The position numbers and the translations under genes were made by a program. A stretch of DNA of 35,212 bases from positions 1-35,212 of IMG/VR virus record IMGVR_UViG_3300046734_000216; one strand, written 5' to 3'. This document shows positions 16,952-24,287 of the stretch, one piece after another. Position 1 is the first letter of the stretch. Each line of letters begins with the position of its first letter. Source of the stretch: a virus. The notes below the pieces were generated by a model that saw only the letters and a list, made by a program, of their open reading frames with translations, was not told where the DNA came from and made no database searches.

Positions 16952-17488
16952 ATGGCTTTTATAGGTGCAAAACCAACTAATGTTCCACTTACTGCAAACG
17001 ATATTACAGATGGCAGTATTTCTGTTGCTAAACTTACATCAACTTTAGATTTATCATCTAACACAGTTACTTTACCTAGTGGTGTAGGTGGTAAGGTTTT
17101 GCAAGTTGTTCAAGCGACTGACACGGCAGAAACTGACACATCATCAACTAGCTATGTAGCAACTGGATTAAGTGTTAATATAACTCCATCTTCTTCTTCA
17201 AATAAAGTTTTAATTATAGCTATGGGAATAATTGATAATAATAGTAGTGGAACTGCACCAAAAGTAACACTTTATAGAGATTCAACAAATATTGGTATTG
17301 CTGATGGTTTGTCTAGAAATTATGCAACAGTTAGATTAATTGTTCCTGTTACATTAAGTAAATTAGATACTCCAAATTCTACCTCACAAATTACATATAC
17401 AGTTTATATAAAAAGTTCAAGTGGTTCTCAAGTAAGATTTGGAGAATCTACACAACAAACTATAGTTGCAATGGAGATAGAAGGATGA
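16952..17488 (+). CDS. Tail fibre protein 1
   Basis: 178 residues, ribosome binding site AGGAGTTAGTTAA. N-terminus AFIGAKPTNVPLTANDITDG then SVAKLTSTLDLSSNTVTLPS is the attachment-type start seen in many marine phage fibres. The C-terminal 100 residues (VNITPSSSSNKVLIIAMGII...) form a predicted beta-sandwich receptor-binding knob. It overlaps by four bases the small gene behind it, which looks like its chaperone. Confidence 0.75.
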   Translation: MAFIGAKPTNVPLTANDITDGSISVAKLTSTLDLSSNTVTLPSGVGGKVLQVVQATDTAETDTSSTSYVATGLSVNITPSSSSNKVLIIAMGIIDNNSSGTAPKVTLYRDSTNIGIADGLSRNYATVRLIVPVTLSKLDTPNSTSQITYTVYIKSSSGSQVRFGESTQQTIVAMEIEG

Positions 17489-17778
17489 TTATAGAAGCAA
17501 TACTTAAAATAAATCCAAAAGCAGAAGTAACTGTAAGAGGAAATGATATTAATAATATTGAATGGCACAATGGAACAACACCTATACCAGTAGCTGACAT
17601 AGAAGCTAAGATGGTAGAGTTACAAGCTGAGTATGATGCTGAAGAATGGAAAAGAAATAGACAATCAGAATATCCAAAAATAGACGATTGTATTCATGCT
17701 TTATTAGATGGTGGAGAAACATTAGAAAATTTACAAACTTTAAGACAAACAATTAAAAATAAATATCCAAAGGAATAA
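17485..17778 (+). CDS. Tail fibre assembly-type small protein (XkdW-like)
   Basis: 97 residues, in an ATGA overlap with fibre 1. N-terminal half beta-like (KAEVTVRGNDINNIEWHNGT), C-terminal half helical with EYPKIDDCIHALLDGGETLE, matching the Y-P-I-dQ-D-al-G pattern of small XkdW-like or fibre chaperone proteins. Pairing with an upstream fibre is repeated twice more downstream (18641, 20790). Confidence 0.6.
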   Translation: MIIEAILKINPKAEVTVRGNDINNIEWHNGTTPIPVADIEAKMVELQAEYDAEEWKRNRQSEYPKIDDCIHALLDGGETLENLQTLRQTIKNKYPKE

Positions 17779-17781
17779 TTA

Positions 17782-18639
17782 ATGAGTTATATAGGAACAG
17801 CACCCACAATAGGAAACTTTCAAGTTTGTGATGCTATATCAGTAGTAAATGGACAAGCTAGTTATACTATGCAAGTAAGTGGAGTAAATGCAACTCCTCA
17901 ATCGGCTAATCATATGCTAGTCAGTTTGAATGGAATTTTACAAGCACCAAATTCTTCATTCACAGTTTCAGGCTCAGTTATCACATTCGCCTCAAATTTA
18001 GTTACGGGAGATGTAATCGACTTTATTCAAATACTTGGAGATGTTTTAGACTTAGGCGTACCCTCTGATAATACTGTTTCACTTGCTAAGCTAACAGCAA
18101 CAGGAACTAAAGATGCTACAACCTTTTTAAGAGGAGATAATAGTTTTCAAGAAGTACCAGCTGGTGGAATCACAATGGTAGATCAATTTAGATTAACAAC
18201 AACTTTTCAAGGAGATGCAGTTCCTATTGCTTCTAATTTAGAAAGAGTTGATACAGATGGTTTTAGTCAAATAGGAACAGGAATGACAGAAAGTTCTGGT
18301 GTTTTTACTTTTCCAGCAACAGGAATATATTTAGTACAATTTAATGTTCATTTTACAACAACACAAACAGATGATAGTAGATATAATAGAGCAGAAACTT
18401 ATGTAACTTTAAATAATTCAAGTTATTCAGAAGCTAATTTTACAGCTACAGGACTTCCTTTAATAGATAGTTCTTTCACATCAGGAAATACACATAGTCA
18501 ATGTATTATTGATGTTACAGATACATCAAACGTAAAAGTTAAATTTCATATTGATGTTCATAATTCAAATATGTACGTCTCTGGAAATACAGACAGAAAT
18601 GAAACATATATGACGTTTATACGTCTAGGAGATACATAG
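17782..18639 (+). CDS. Tail fibre protein 2 with C1q-like head domain
   Basis: 285 residues. N-terminal half: YIGTAPTIGNFQ..., NGILQAPNSSFTVSGSVITF and DNTVSLAKLTATGTKDATTF, common in marine phage fibres. C-terminal half (about 145-285): ESSGVFTFPATGIYLVQFNV is the core strand motif of the C1q/TNF-like jelly roll, continuing to YMTFIRLGDT. C1q-like heads form trimers that bind surface ligands; a host-recognition role is inferred. Confidence 0.75.
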   Translation: MSYIGTAPTIGNFQVCDAISVVNGQASYTMQVSGVNATPQSANHMLVSLNGILQAPNSSFTVSGSVITFASNLVTGDVIDFIQILGDVLDLGVPSDNTVSLAKLTATGTKDATTFLRGDNSFQEVPAGGITMVDQFRLTTTFQGDAVPIASNLERVDTDGFSQIGTGMTESSGVFTFPATGIYLVQFNVHFTTTQTDDSRYNRAETYVTLNNSSYSEANFTATGLPLIDSSFTSGNTHSQCIIDVTDTSNVKVKFHIDVHNSNMYVSGNTDRNETYMTFIRLGDT

Positions 18640-18640
18640 A

Positions 18641-18934
18641 ATGAATAGAAATACAGGCAGACCAGATCACATAGAAGATTATTTGGTTGCGTTACATAAA
18701 GGTCAATGGTTTGGTTGGAGTGATAGCAAAAATAAAGTTTATGCTAATTTAATTATATATGATGACAGTAAAACAAAACCTACTGAACAAGAATGTATTA
18801 ATGGTTTAGCACAATTACAATCTGATTTTGATAATAAAAAAACAGAAGAAGAAACTAAAAAAGCATCTGGCAAACAAAAACTTTTAAACTTAGGTTTAAC
18901 TGAAGAAGAAGTAAAAGCATTGATAGGAGTTTAA
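18641..18934 (+). CDS. Small fibre-associated protein
   Basis: 97 residues, right behind fibre 2, ribosome binding site AGGAGATACATAGA. DHIEDYLVALHKGQWFGWSD, then IIYDDSKTKPTEQECINGLA and a helical E/K-rich end closing with LGLTEEEVKALIGV. The pattern is of a small tail assembly chaperone with helical C-terminus. Function inferred only from pairing with a fibre gene. Confidence 0.6.
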   Translation: MNRNTGRPDHIEDYLVALHKGQWFGWSDSKNKVYANLIIYDDSKTKPTEQECINGLAQLQSDFDNKKTEEETKKASGKQKLLNLGLTEEEVKALIGV

Positions 18935-19540
18935 ATGGCTCTTAACTTTGCTTCCAATAATTCCTTATCAGCAATAACATCATTACCAGCATCTATTTCT
19001 GGTGGTGGTATGACTTTAATCTCAGAGCAAACTGCATCAAGTTCAGCTACAATAGATTTTACATCTGGCATAGATTCTACTTATGATTCTTATGTGTTTA
19101 AATTTATAGATATACACCCAGCGACAGATAATGCTAATTTTGAATTTAATATGAGTACAGATGGTGGTAGTAATTATAATGTTGTTAAAACTACTACTTC
19201 TTTTCTAGCAGAACATAATGAATCAGATGTTTATACAGGTTTATTTTACACTACTAATCTTGATTTAGCACAAAGCACAAATTATCAAACATTAAAAAAT
19301 TCTATTGGTTCTGGCTCTGATGAATGTGCAGTTGGAACATTACAAATATTTAATCCCTCATCAAACACATTTGTGAAACATTTTATTGCAAATATAAATG
19401 GCTATACATCTTCTGATTTTTCTCAAAATGAATATATTGCTGGTTATGGAAATACTACTAGCAGTATTGATGCTTTAAGGTTTAAAATGTCATCTGGTAA
19501 CATAGATAGTGGAGTAATAAAATTATATGGCATTAGTTAA
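18935..19540 (+). CDS. Tail fibre/tip protein, tandem paralogue A
   Basis: 201 residues, first of three tandem paralogues of about 200 residues. Shared blocks in order: IHPATDNANFEFNMSTDGGS with NYNV following, DLAQST, CAVGTLQIFNPSSNTFVKHF, YIAGYGNTTSSIDALRFKMS, SGNIDSGVIKLYGIS. The repeated beta pattern suggests a compact jelly-roll unit. Variation between copies lies mostly between the shared blocks, as expected for receptor-binding surfaces. It overlaps the second copy by 14 bases. Confidence 0.72.
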   Translation: MALNFASNNSLSAITSLPASISGGGMTLISEQTASSSATIDFTSGIDSTYDSYVFKFIDIHPATDNANFEFNMSTDGGSNYNVVKTTTSFLAEHNESDVYTGLFYTTNLDLAQSTNYQTLKNSIGSGSDECAVGTLQIFNPSSNTFVKHFIANINGYTSSDFSQNEYIAGYGNTTSSIDALRFKMSSGNIDSGVIKLYGIS

Positions 19541-20144
19541 GTATAACAACAATAGCATATCAAATGTTACTACTACTGCTTTAGCAGAGGGAAGCCTAGT
19601 ACCTATTAAAACTTTAACTGCTAGTTCTAGTTCTACATTGTCATTCGTACATGGAAGTAATGATGTAGTCTTGGATAGCACATATCCAATATATCGCTTT
19701 GAGTTTATTAACTGCCACCCGGCAACTGATAATGTTCAATTTGAATTTAATTTAAGCACAGATTCTGGTAGTAATTACAATGTTACTAAAACAAGTACAT
19801 TTTTTAGAGCATATCATAGTGAATCTTCTGGAGAAAATTTATCATATAGAACAAATAGAGATTTGGCTCAATCTACTTCAAACCAACCTTTAGTAGAAGA
19901 AATTGGAAATGACAATGACCAACAATTAAGTGGATATTTACATCTATTTAATCCATCAAGCACAACATTTGTGAAACATTTTATTTCAGTTACTAATGCA
20001 GTTGCTTCAGCAGATTATTCTACTAATGGATATATTGCTGGGTACGGAAATACTACAAATCCTGTTGATGCAATTAGATTTAATATGTCGTCTGGCAACA
20101 TAGATTCTGGTAAAATAAAACTATATGGAATAAAGGATTCATAA
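19527..20144 (+). CDS. Tail fibre/tip protein, tandem paralogue B
   Basis: 205 residues. Same blocks as copy A: CHPATDNVQFEFNLSTDSGS, FFRAYHSES, DLAQST, YLHLFNPSSTTFVKHFI, YIAGYGNTTNPVDAIRFNMS, SGNIDSGKIKLYGI. The N-terminus differs from A (ALVKYNNNSISNVTTTAL) and is similar to C. Nucleotide identity with A is high in the FVKHFI and AGYGNT blocks, showing recent duplication or recombination. Confidence 0.72.
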   Translation: MALVKYNNNSISNVTTTALAEGSLVPIKTLTASSSSTLSFVHGSNDVVLDSTYPIYRFEFINCHPATDNVQFEFNLSTDSGSNYNVTKTSTFFRAYHSESSGENLSYRTNRDLAQSTSNQPLVEEIGNDNDQQLSGYLHLFNPSSTTFVKHFISVTNAVASADYSTNGYIAGYGNTTNPVDAIRFNMSSGNIDSGKIKLYGIKDS

Positions 20145-20145
20145 T

Positions 20146-20763
20146 ATGTCTATCATTAAATTAAATAATCAAGCTGTAAAAAACGCAACTTCATTTGGTT
20201 CTATATCAAGTTTAGGCAGTATGACATTTATTAAAAAGCTAACAGCTAGTTCTTCTGCTACTTTATCTTTTGTTGATGGCTCTGATGGAGTTGTCTTAGA
20301 TAATACTTACAAGGAATACTTATTTACATTTAATAACATTCACCCTCAAACATTAGGTAGATTTCAATTTAATTTTTCAACAGATGGTGGTTCTACTTAT
20401 AATGTTACAAAAACATCAACTAATTTTAGAGCATATCACAATGAAGCTGGTAATGATAGTGGTTTAGAATATCAAGGTGCAGATGATTTAGCACAATCTA
20501 CAGCATATCAAACTCATGGTACATCTAATATTGGAAACAATAATGATGAATGTTTAAGTGGATATTTACAAATATTTAATCCATCATCAGATACATTTGT
20601 AAAACATTATATTATGAGAAATAATGTTTTAGGAAGTGATTATGGAATACAATCTTTTGTTGCTGGGTACGGAAACACTCAAAGTTCAGTTGATGCTATT
20701 AGATTTCAAATGGGTTCTGGCAACATAGATGCTGGAGATATTTGCCTTTATGGTATTGCTTAA
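20146..20763 (+). CDS. Tail fibre/tip protein, tandem paralogue C
   Basis: 205 residues. Blocks match A and B (IHPQTLGRFQFNFSTDGGST, NFRAYHNEAG, DLAQST, GYLQIFNPSSDTFVKHYI, AGYGNTQSSVDAIRFQMGSG, NIDAGDICLYGIA). The N-terminus, IIKLNNQAVKNATSFGSISS, is a typical short peptide joining phage fibres to the baseplate. It is followed by an APC-family small protein. Confidence 0.72.
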   Translation: MSIIKLNNQAVKNATSFGSISSLGSMTFIKKLTASSSATLSFVDGSDGVVLDNTYKEYLFTFNNIHPQTLGRFQFNFSTDGGSTYNVTKTSTNFRAYHNEAGNDSGLEYQGADDLAQSTAYQTHGTSNIGNNNDECLSGYLQIFNPSSDTFVKHYIMRNNVLGSDYGIQSFVAGYGNTQSSVDAIRFQMGSGNIDAGDICLYGIA

Positions 20764-20789
20764 CAATTAACAATGGAGTATAAATAATT

Positions 20790-21077
20790 ATGCCAAGACA
20801 TCACAACATAAATGGGGTTCAAGTACCCTTTACAGCAGAAGAAGAAGCACAAAGAGATGCTGAAGAACAAGCATGGAATGATGGTGCTTTTGATCGTGCT
20901 ATGGCAGATTTAAGACAAAGACGAGATAGTTTATTAAAAGCTACAGACTATTTAGCATTATCTGACAATACACTTTCTGCTGACATGACAACATATAGAC
21001 AAGATTTACGAGATATTACAAATGGCTTAACAACTGTTGAAGATATTAACTCTGTTACATGGCCAACTAAACCATAG
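20790..21077 (+). CDS. Tail fibre assembly chaperone, Phage_tail_APC-like
   Basis: 95 residues. The C-terminal half, RQRRDSLLKATDYLALSDNT with MTTYRQDLRDIT and a closing VTWPTKP, fits the Phage_tail_APC family (R-RD-LL--TD---LsD---s--m--YRq-LRD----...-WPtkP). The N-terminal half is E/A-rich. It follows the third fibre paralogue, so it probably helps fold or trimerise a fibre. High confidence in the family, moderate in the partner. Confidence 0.78.
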   Translation: MPRHHNINGVQVPFTAEEEAQRDAEEQAWNDGAFDRAMADLRQRRDSLLKATDYLALSDNTLSADMTTYRQDLRDITNGLTTVEDINSVTWPTKP

Positions 21078-21084
21078 GGGTTTA
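21068..21084 (+). promoter_or_regulatory. Hairpin holding the endolysin ribosome binding site
   Basis: TAAACC-atagg-GGTTTA makes a 6-bp stem. The Shine-Dalgarno AGGGG of the endolysin gene (ATG 21086) lies partly in the loop and partly in the 3' arm. The stem also covers the end of the previous gene, so translating ribosomes would open it. Modest stability; a regulatory role is inferred. Confidence 0.35.
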
Positions 21085-21085
21085 A

Positions 21086-21565
21086 ATGCAACTTTCCAAA
21101 CATTTTACATTAGAGGAGTTTGAAAAATCACAAACTGCTACAAGAAAAGGTATTAAGAATAAAGCTGGTGCTGGAGAAATAAAAAACTTAGGCGATCTTT
21201 GTTATGAAATACTTGAGCCTGTAAGAATTAAATTTGATAAGCCTGTTACAATTACATCTGGTTATAGATCAGAAGAATTATGCGAAGCAATAGGCAGTAA
21301 AAAAACATCACAACACACCACAGGAAACGCAACAGATTTTGAAATAGCTGGTGTATCTAATCTTGAAGTAGCTTTGTGGATTGAAAACCATTGTGACTTT
21401 GACCAACTGATCTTAGAGTATTACACAGGCGAAGCTAATAGTGGGTGGATTCATGTTTCATATAAAGATGGCTCAAATAGAAAACAAGTATTAACATTTG
21501 ATGGCAAATCATATACTAATGGATTACCTGAAGCAAAATGGTCAGGTGGAAAACTAACTAACTAA
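21086..21565 (+). CDS. Endolysin, peptidase M15A-type
   Basis: 159 residues. TITSGYRSEELCEAIGSKKT leads to SQHTTGNATDFEI, with H77 and D84, and GWIHVSY with H123: the zinc triad of M15A peptidases (D-Ala-D-Ala carboxypeptidase/L-Ala-D-Glu endopeptidase type). These cut peptidoglycan cross-bridges or stem peptides at lysis. Starts MQLSKHFTLEEF, the usual N-terminus. No signal peptide, so it needs a holin; candidates lie at 21933 and 23125. Confidence 0.92.
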   Translation: MQLSKHFTLEEFEKSQTATRKGIKNKAGAGEIKNLGDLCYEILEPVRIKFDKPVTITSGYRSEELCEAIGSKKTSQHTTGNATDFEIAGVSNLEVALWIENHCDFDQLILEYYTGEANSGWIHVSYKDGSNRKQVLTFDGKSYTNGLPEAKWSGGKLTN

Positions 21566-21577
21566 CAGGAGCATAAA

Positions 21578-21649
21578 ATGGCTTACAGTAAAAAGAAGAA
21601 AAAAACAAAAATGAAATCTAAAATGGGTAAAAGAAGAAAGAAAATGTAA
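21578..21649 (+). CDS. Tiny lysine/arginine-rich peptide
   Basis: 23 residues (MAYSKKKKKT... ending GKRRKKM), preceded by the ribosome binding site AGGAGC and overlapping the next gene by TAATG. Sixteen or so of the residues are K, R or M. It resembles tiny basic peptides found in marine phage genomes. Possibly binds DNA or RNA; expression not shown. Confidence 0.5.
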   Translation: MAYSKKKKKTKMKSKMGKRRKKM

Positions 21650-21933
21650 TGACAAATGTAACTAGAATAGACCCTGATTTTACACCAGAGACTCATACAG
21701 TTGGGTCCTCATCAGCTCAAAGTTCAGCTATAAATACCGGTTCAGGTAAAGTCAGAATTTCAGTTACTACACATTGTCATATTAAATTTGGCAGTAATCC
21801 TACTGCTACTGAAGAAGATGTATTGCTTCCATCAGATACTGTAGAAGTATTTAGTTTTATCTCAGGAGATAAAGTTGCGTTTTTACATCATGGTGGAGGC
21901 AGTGGCGAAATAAACATCTGTGCAGTTGACTAA
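21649..21933 (+). CDS. Small beta-rich protein
   Basis: 94 residues, TAATG coupled on both sides. Beta-strand pattern (TVGSSSAQSSAINTGSGKVR; VEVFSFISGDKVAFLHHGG) similar to small phage decoration or fibre-associated domains. Located between lysis genes and the fibre block; probably a virion component, but no family is recognised. Confidence 0.65.
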   Translation: MTNVTRIDPDFTPETHTVGSSSAQSSAINTGSGKVRISVTTHCHIKFGSNPTATEEDVLLPSDTVEVFSFISGDKVAFLHHGGGSGEINICAVD

Positions 21934-22175
21934 TGGCTAAGACACCAAAAACAACAGGAGAGCATATCGTTAGTTTATATGGACATATTAAAGGTTTAAG
22001 CAGAGAAATAAATACAATAAAAAATAATCATCTTAAACATATGCATCAAGACATAGATAAGATTGATTCTAAACTAGATACAAAATTTGATAGCTTAACA
22101 AATAAAATTTTATATGGAGTTGGTGCTATAGCAATTCTGTTTATTGCTCAGGTTCTTTACTTTCTCTCAAAATAA
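21933..22175 (+). CDS. Coiled coil with C-terminal membrane span, holin-type accessory
   Basis: 80 residues. Helical charged region (IKGLSREINTIKNNHLKHMH, DKIDSKLDTKFDSLTNK) followed by one membrane segment (ILYGVGAIAILFIAQVLYFL) at the end. This layout is like XhlA-type hemolysin/holin accessory proteins. It lies behind the endolysin, supporting a role in lysis. The second membrane gene, 23125, is the better holin candidate. Confidence 0.7.
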   Translation: MAKTPKTTGEHIVSLYGHIKGLSREINTIKNNHLKHMHQDIDKIDSKLDTKFDSLTNKILYGVGAIAILFIAQVLYFLSK

Positions 22176-22193
22176 TATACAAGGAATACTTGT

Positions 22194-22895
22194 ATGAAAA
22201 ATTCTAGAATCTTAGTCATTTCTGACATGCACATCCCATATCATCACAAAGATAGTTTTGCATTTTTAAAAGCAATAAAAAAAGAATTTAAACCTGACAC
22301 AGTTGTTAACATTGGAGATAGTTTAGACTTTCATGCAATTTCTATGCACGAACATAACCCTGATCTTTTTTCTGCAGGACATGAACTTCAACAAGCAAGA
22401 AAATATGTTAAAGAACTAGAGGGTATATTTCCTGAAGTTACAGAGGTCGATTCTAATCATTCTAGTTTAGTTTATAGACGAGCATTAAAGTTTGGAATGA
22501 GTAAAGAATTTTTGAAAGATTATGGAGATTTCTTAGGTACTAAAAAATGGAAGTGGATTGATGATCTAACACTTACAATGTCAAATGGCCAAAGATGTTT
22601 CTTTACACATGGTAGAAGTGCAGATGTTTTAAAGGTTTCACAAGCAATGGGAATGAGTTGCGTTCAAGGTCATTACCACACGAAGTTTGTAGTATCTTGG
22701 TGGGCAAATCCTGACAACTTATTTTTTGGCATGAATGTGGGGTGCCTCATAAACCAAAAGAGCATGGCTTTTGCATATGCAAAGAATTTTAAAACTAGGT
22801 TCATTATTGGTTGTGGAATCATAATAAATGGCATACCTAGGTTATTACCAATGGTGCTAAATGCCAAAGGAGATTGGATAGGAGACATAGTATGA
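22194..22895 (+). CDS. Calcineurin-like metallophosphoesterase
   Basis: 233 residues. Motifs in order: D-x-H (DMH, 11-13), GD (41-42), D-S-N-H (86-89), H139-G, GHYHT (159-163), i.e. the full two-metal site of the calcineurin-like superfamily. Substrate cannot be told from the sequence; phage members include phosphatases, nucleases and nucleotidases. It sits among late genes, ribosome binding site AAGGAATA. Only the MPE fold is certain. Confidence 0.88.
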   Translation: MKNSRILVISDMHIPYHHKDSFAFLKAIKKEFKPDTVVNIGDSLDFHAISMHEHNPDLFSAGHELQQARKYVKELEGIFPEVTEVDSNHSSLVYRRALKFGMSKEFLKDYGDFLGTKKWKWIDDLTLTMSNGQRCFFTHGRSADVLKVSQAMGMSCVQGHYHTKFVVSWWANPDNLFFGMNVGCLINQKSMAFAYAKNFKTRFIIGCGIIINGIPRLLPMVLNAKGDWIGDIV

Positions 22896-23134
22896 AAAAA
22901 GGACGTTTAAACAGCCATAGAGCCACAGAGAGTGCATTAGACACTCAAATAGGTGGTACACACTACAAAGGCAAAATTCAACCAATAGAGCTAATAGTTT
23001 CTCATAATTTAGACTTTATTGATGGTAATATTGTAAAATATGCAGTGAGGCAAAAAAAAGGCGAGAATCCTGCAGAACGATATGATAAGATAATTCATTA
23101 TTGTAAATTAGCAAAGGAGCTAAAATGTGGTTAA
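22892..23134 (+). CDS. DUF3310 protein
   Basis: 80 residues, start chosen at 22892 because GGAGACATAGT precedes it (an in-frame ATG 18 bases upstream lacks one). DTQIGGTHYKGKIQPIELI with IDGNIVKYAVRQKKGENPAE and Y--KIIHYCKLA is the full DUF3310 signature. The family is common in phages, sometimes labelled nucleotide kinase, without proven function. It overlaps the phosphoesterase by 4 bases and the next gene by 10. Confidence 0.85.
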   Translation: MKKGRLNSHRATESALDTQIGGTHYKGKIQPIELIVSHNLDFIDGNIVKYAVRQKKGENPAERYDKIIHYCKLAKELKCG

Positions 23135-23502
23135 GTGCGATTAAACTTGCAATTAATGCTGGCAGTCATGTATATAAGCAACGACAAAAAACTAAGATGC
23201 TTATGGCAGATGCTGAAAGCAAACATGCAGAAAGATTAGCAAGTGGAGAACTCGAATATACAAAAGTTATTAAATCTGATCAGCAAAATTCGTGGAAAGA
23301 TGAATTTGTATTATTGCTTGTTTCCGCTCCTATTCTTTTATTGGTGTGGAGTGTTTTTAGCGACGATCCAGACATTAAAATAAAAATAGACTTATTCTTT
23401 GGATATTTCCAAGAACTTCCGATGTGGTTCCAAATTTTATTCGTATCAGTAGTTGGTGCAATCTATGGCATAAAAGGTACTGAATTAATCAAAAGAAAAT
23501 AG
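23125..23502 (+). CDS. Probable holin, two membrane segments
   Basis: 125 residues with strong ribosome binding site AAAGGAGCTAAA. Amphipathic N-terminal region rich in K, A and E, then two hydrophobic spans (FVLLLVSAPILLLVWSVF, about 65-82; MWFQILFVSVVGAIYGI, about 100-117) and a basic tail (TELIKRK). Two-span proteins with this layout near an endolysin are usual holins in marine phages. Function not provable from sequence. Confidence 0.65.
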   Translation: MWLSAIKLAINAGSHVYKQRQKTKMLMADAESKHAERLASGELEYTKVIKSDQQNSWKDEFVLLLVSAPILLLVWSVFSDDPDIKIKIDLFFGYFQELPMWFQILFVSVVGAIYGIKGTELIKRK

Positions 23503-23514
23503 TATAATACATCC

Positions 23515-23751
23515 ATGAAAGTGGATGCAGTTATTACAGAATTAGAATTTCAATTAGAGACTCAAACAAGTCCATATGGACACTATGTGGTTTTTAGATT
23601 CGTAGATGTTTTTCCATACTTCACAAAAGTAAATGAAATGGTTTCTGAAATAGAAAAAAGACAAGATGTTTATTTAGTCAATTACGAAATGACTTACACA
23701 GGCATACATGAAGATACTGACATGACAGGATTAGAAAGAGTTATAAATTGA
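23515..23751 (+). CDS. Hypothetical small protein, last gene before the control region
   Basis: 78 residues, mixed alpha/beta (AVITELEFQLETQTSPYGHY; FPYFTKVNEMVSEIEKRQDV). No Shine-Dalgarno; a TATAAT-like string (23503-23508) is just upstream, which could mean a promoter for a leaderless-like message, though no -35 is seen. It ends directly at a strong hairpin. No family recognised. Confidence 0.6.
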   Translation: MKVDAVITELEFQLETQTSPYGHYVVFRFVDVFPYFTKVNEMVSEIEKRQDVYLVNYEMTYTGIHEDTDMTGLERVIN

Positions 23752-23754
23752 AAA

Positions 23755-23774
23755 GGGGTGGATTGCTCCACCCC
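23755..23774. terminator. GC-rich hairpin, end of late operon
   Basis: GGGGTGGA-TTGC-TCCACCCC is a perfect 8-bp stem with a four-base loop, 3 bases after the last late stop codon. There is no T run on the + side; the minus side reads TTTTC after the stem. It shares the ten bases GGATTGCTCC with the minus strand of the hairpin at 7475. A transcription terminator between late and early operons is the likely role. Confidence 0.7.
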
Positions 23775-23809
23775 CAAACAGAGAGATATACTTTTATATG
23801 AAAAAAAGC

Positions 23810-23825
23810 GATCAATTAAATGATC
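23810..23825. promoter_or_regulatory. Inverted repeat GATCA-N6-TGATC, possible operator
   Basis: Perfect 5-bp arms with a 6-base AT centre; the full 16-mer departs from symmetry at one base pair only. It lies about 75 bases ahead of the early promoter. The HTH regulator at 25850 is a possible binder. The assignment rests on symmetry and location. Confidence 0.35.
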
Positions 23826-23897
23826 AAAAACAATATATGACATACCACAAATAATTGAAAGAAGTTTTTTAATTCAATTTTAAATACATAGCATAAC

Positions 23898-23926
23898 TTG
23901 GTACAAAACATAAAACTGCATATTAT
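23898..23926 (+). promoter_or_regulatory. Sigma70-like promoter of the early operon
   Basis: -35 TTGGTA (4 of 6), 17-base spacer, -10 TATTAT (5 of 6). It lies just past the late-operon hairpin and about 115 bases ahead of the first early gene, from which genes run without a sizeable gap to the contig end and on through the terminase. Confidence 0.6.
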
Positions 23927-24038
23927 GTAGTAAATAAACCACATTTAAGTAAATAAAAAAAATATCTTTTCTAGTTGAACTATATATGAAAATTTCCTAA
24001 TCTTAGTTATGAAAAAAAACAAACAAGGAGATACGCAA

Positions 24039-24287
24039 ATGACTAAAAAAATAACAATCGACTTTGATAACAGAACATTAACTAAAATTGTTTTTCGTTC
24101 TTTCAAAGAACAATCTAAACCTAAAAACATTTCTAATATTTTGTTTATAGAAAAATCTATGAACGAAGTTTTTAAAGATGTTAAGTCTGACTTACAATCA
24201 CAAGGTTTTAACTTTACTATCAGTTCATTGAAGATGGCTGATAAGTTTTTTAGAACTAATAACATACAATCAGTTAAGGAGATATAA
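24039..24287 (+). CDS. Early hypothetical protein
   Basis: 82 residues from the ATG at 24039, chosen because AAGGAGATACGCAA precedes it; an in-frame ATG 30 bases upstream has no ribosome binding site. Basic, mixed alpha/beta (TIDFDNRTLTKIVFRSFKEQ; IEKSMNEVFKDVKSDLQSQG). First gene of the early operon, a typical site for host-takeover proteins. Shows the ACGCAAATG start motif. No family. Confidence 0.7.
   Translation: MTKKITIDFDNRTLTKIVFRSFKEQSKPKNISNILFIEKSMNEVFKDVKSDLQSQGFNFTISSLKMADKFFRTNNIQSVKEI

Larger units (their letters stand above)
23775..24038. other. Control region without a gene between late and early operons
   Basis: About 264 bases, very AT-rich, with no convincing gene (an 18-codon frame at 23799 is the longest with any ribosome binding site). 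It contains an inverted repeat at 23810-23825, a sigma70-like promoter at 23898-23926 and a weaker TTGAAC box at 23975. It is the longest noncoding stretch in the window and the natural place for early control and perhaps the replication origin. Confidence 0.6.

Noticed and set aside
23503-23508. TATAAT seven bases before the 23515 gene
   Set aside because: No -35 at the right distance and the spacing to the ATG is too short for a normal leader; likely chance in AT-rich DNA.
23810-23825. Plasmid-type or iteron replication origin in the control region
   Set aside because: Only one inverted repeat and no iteron series were seen; origin remains possible but unsupported.
23799-23855. 18-codon frame with a GAGAG-type site in the control region
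   Set aside because: Too short, no recognisable feature, and it overlaps the inverted repeat; treated as noncoding.
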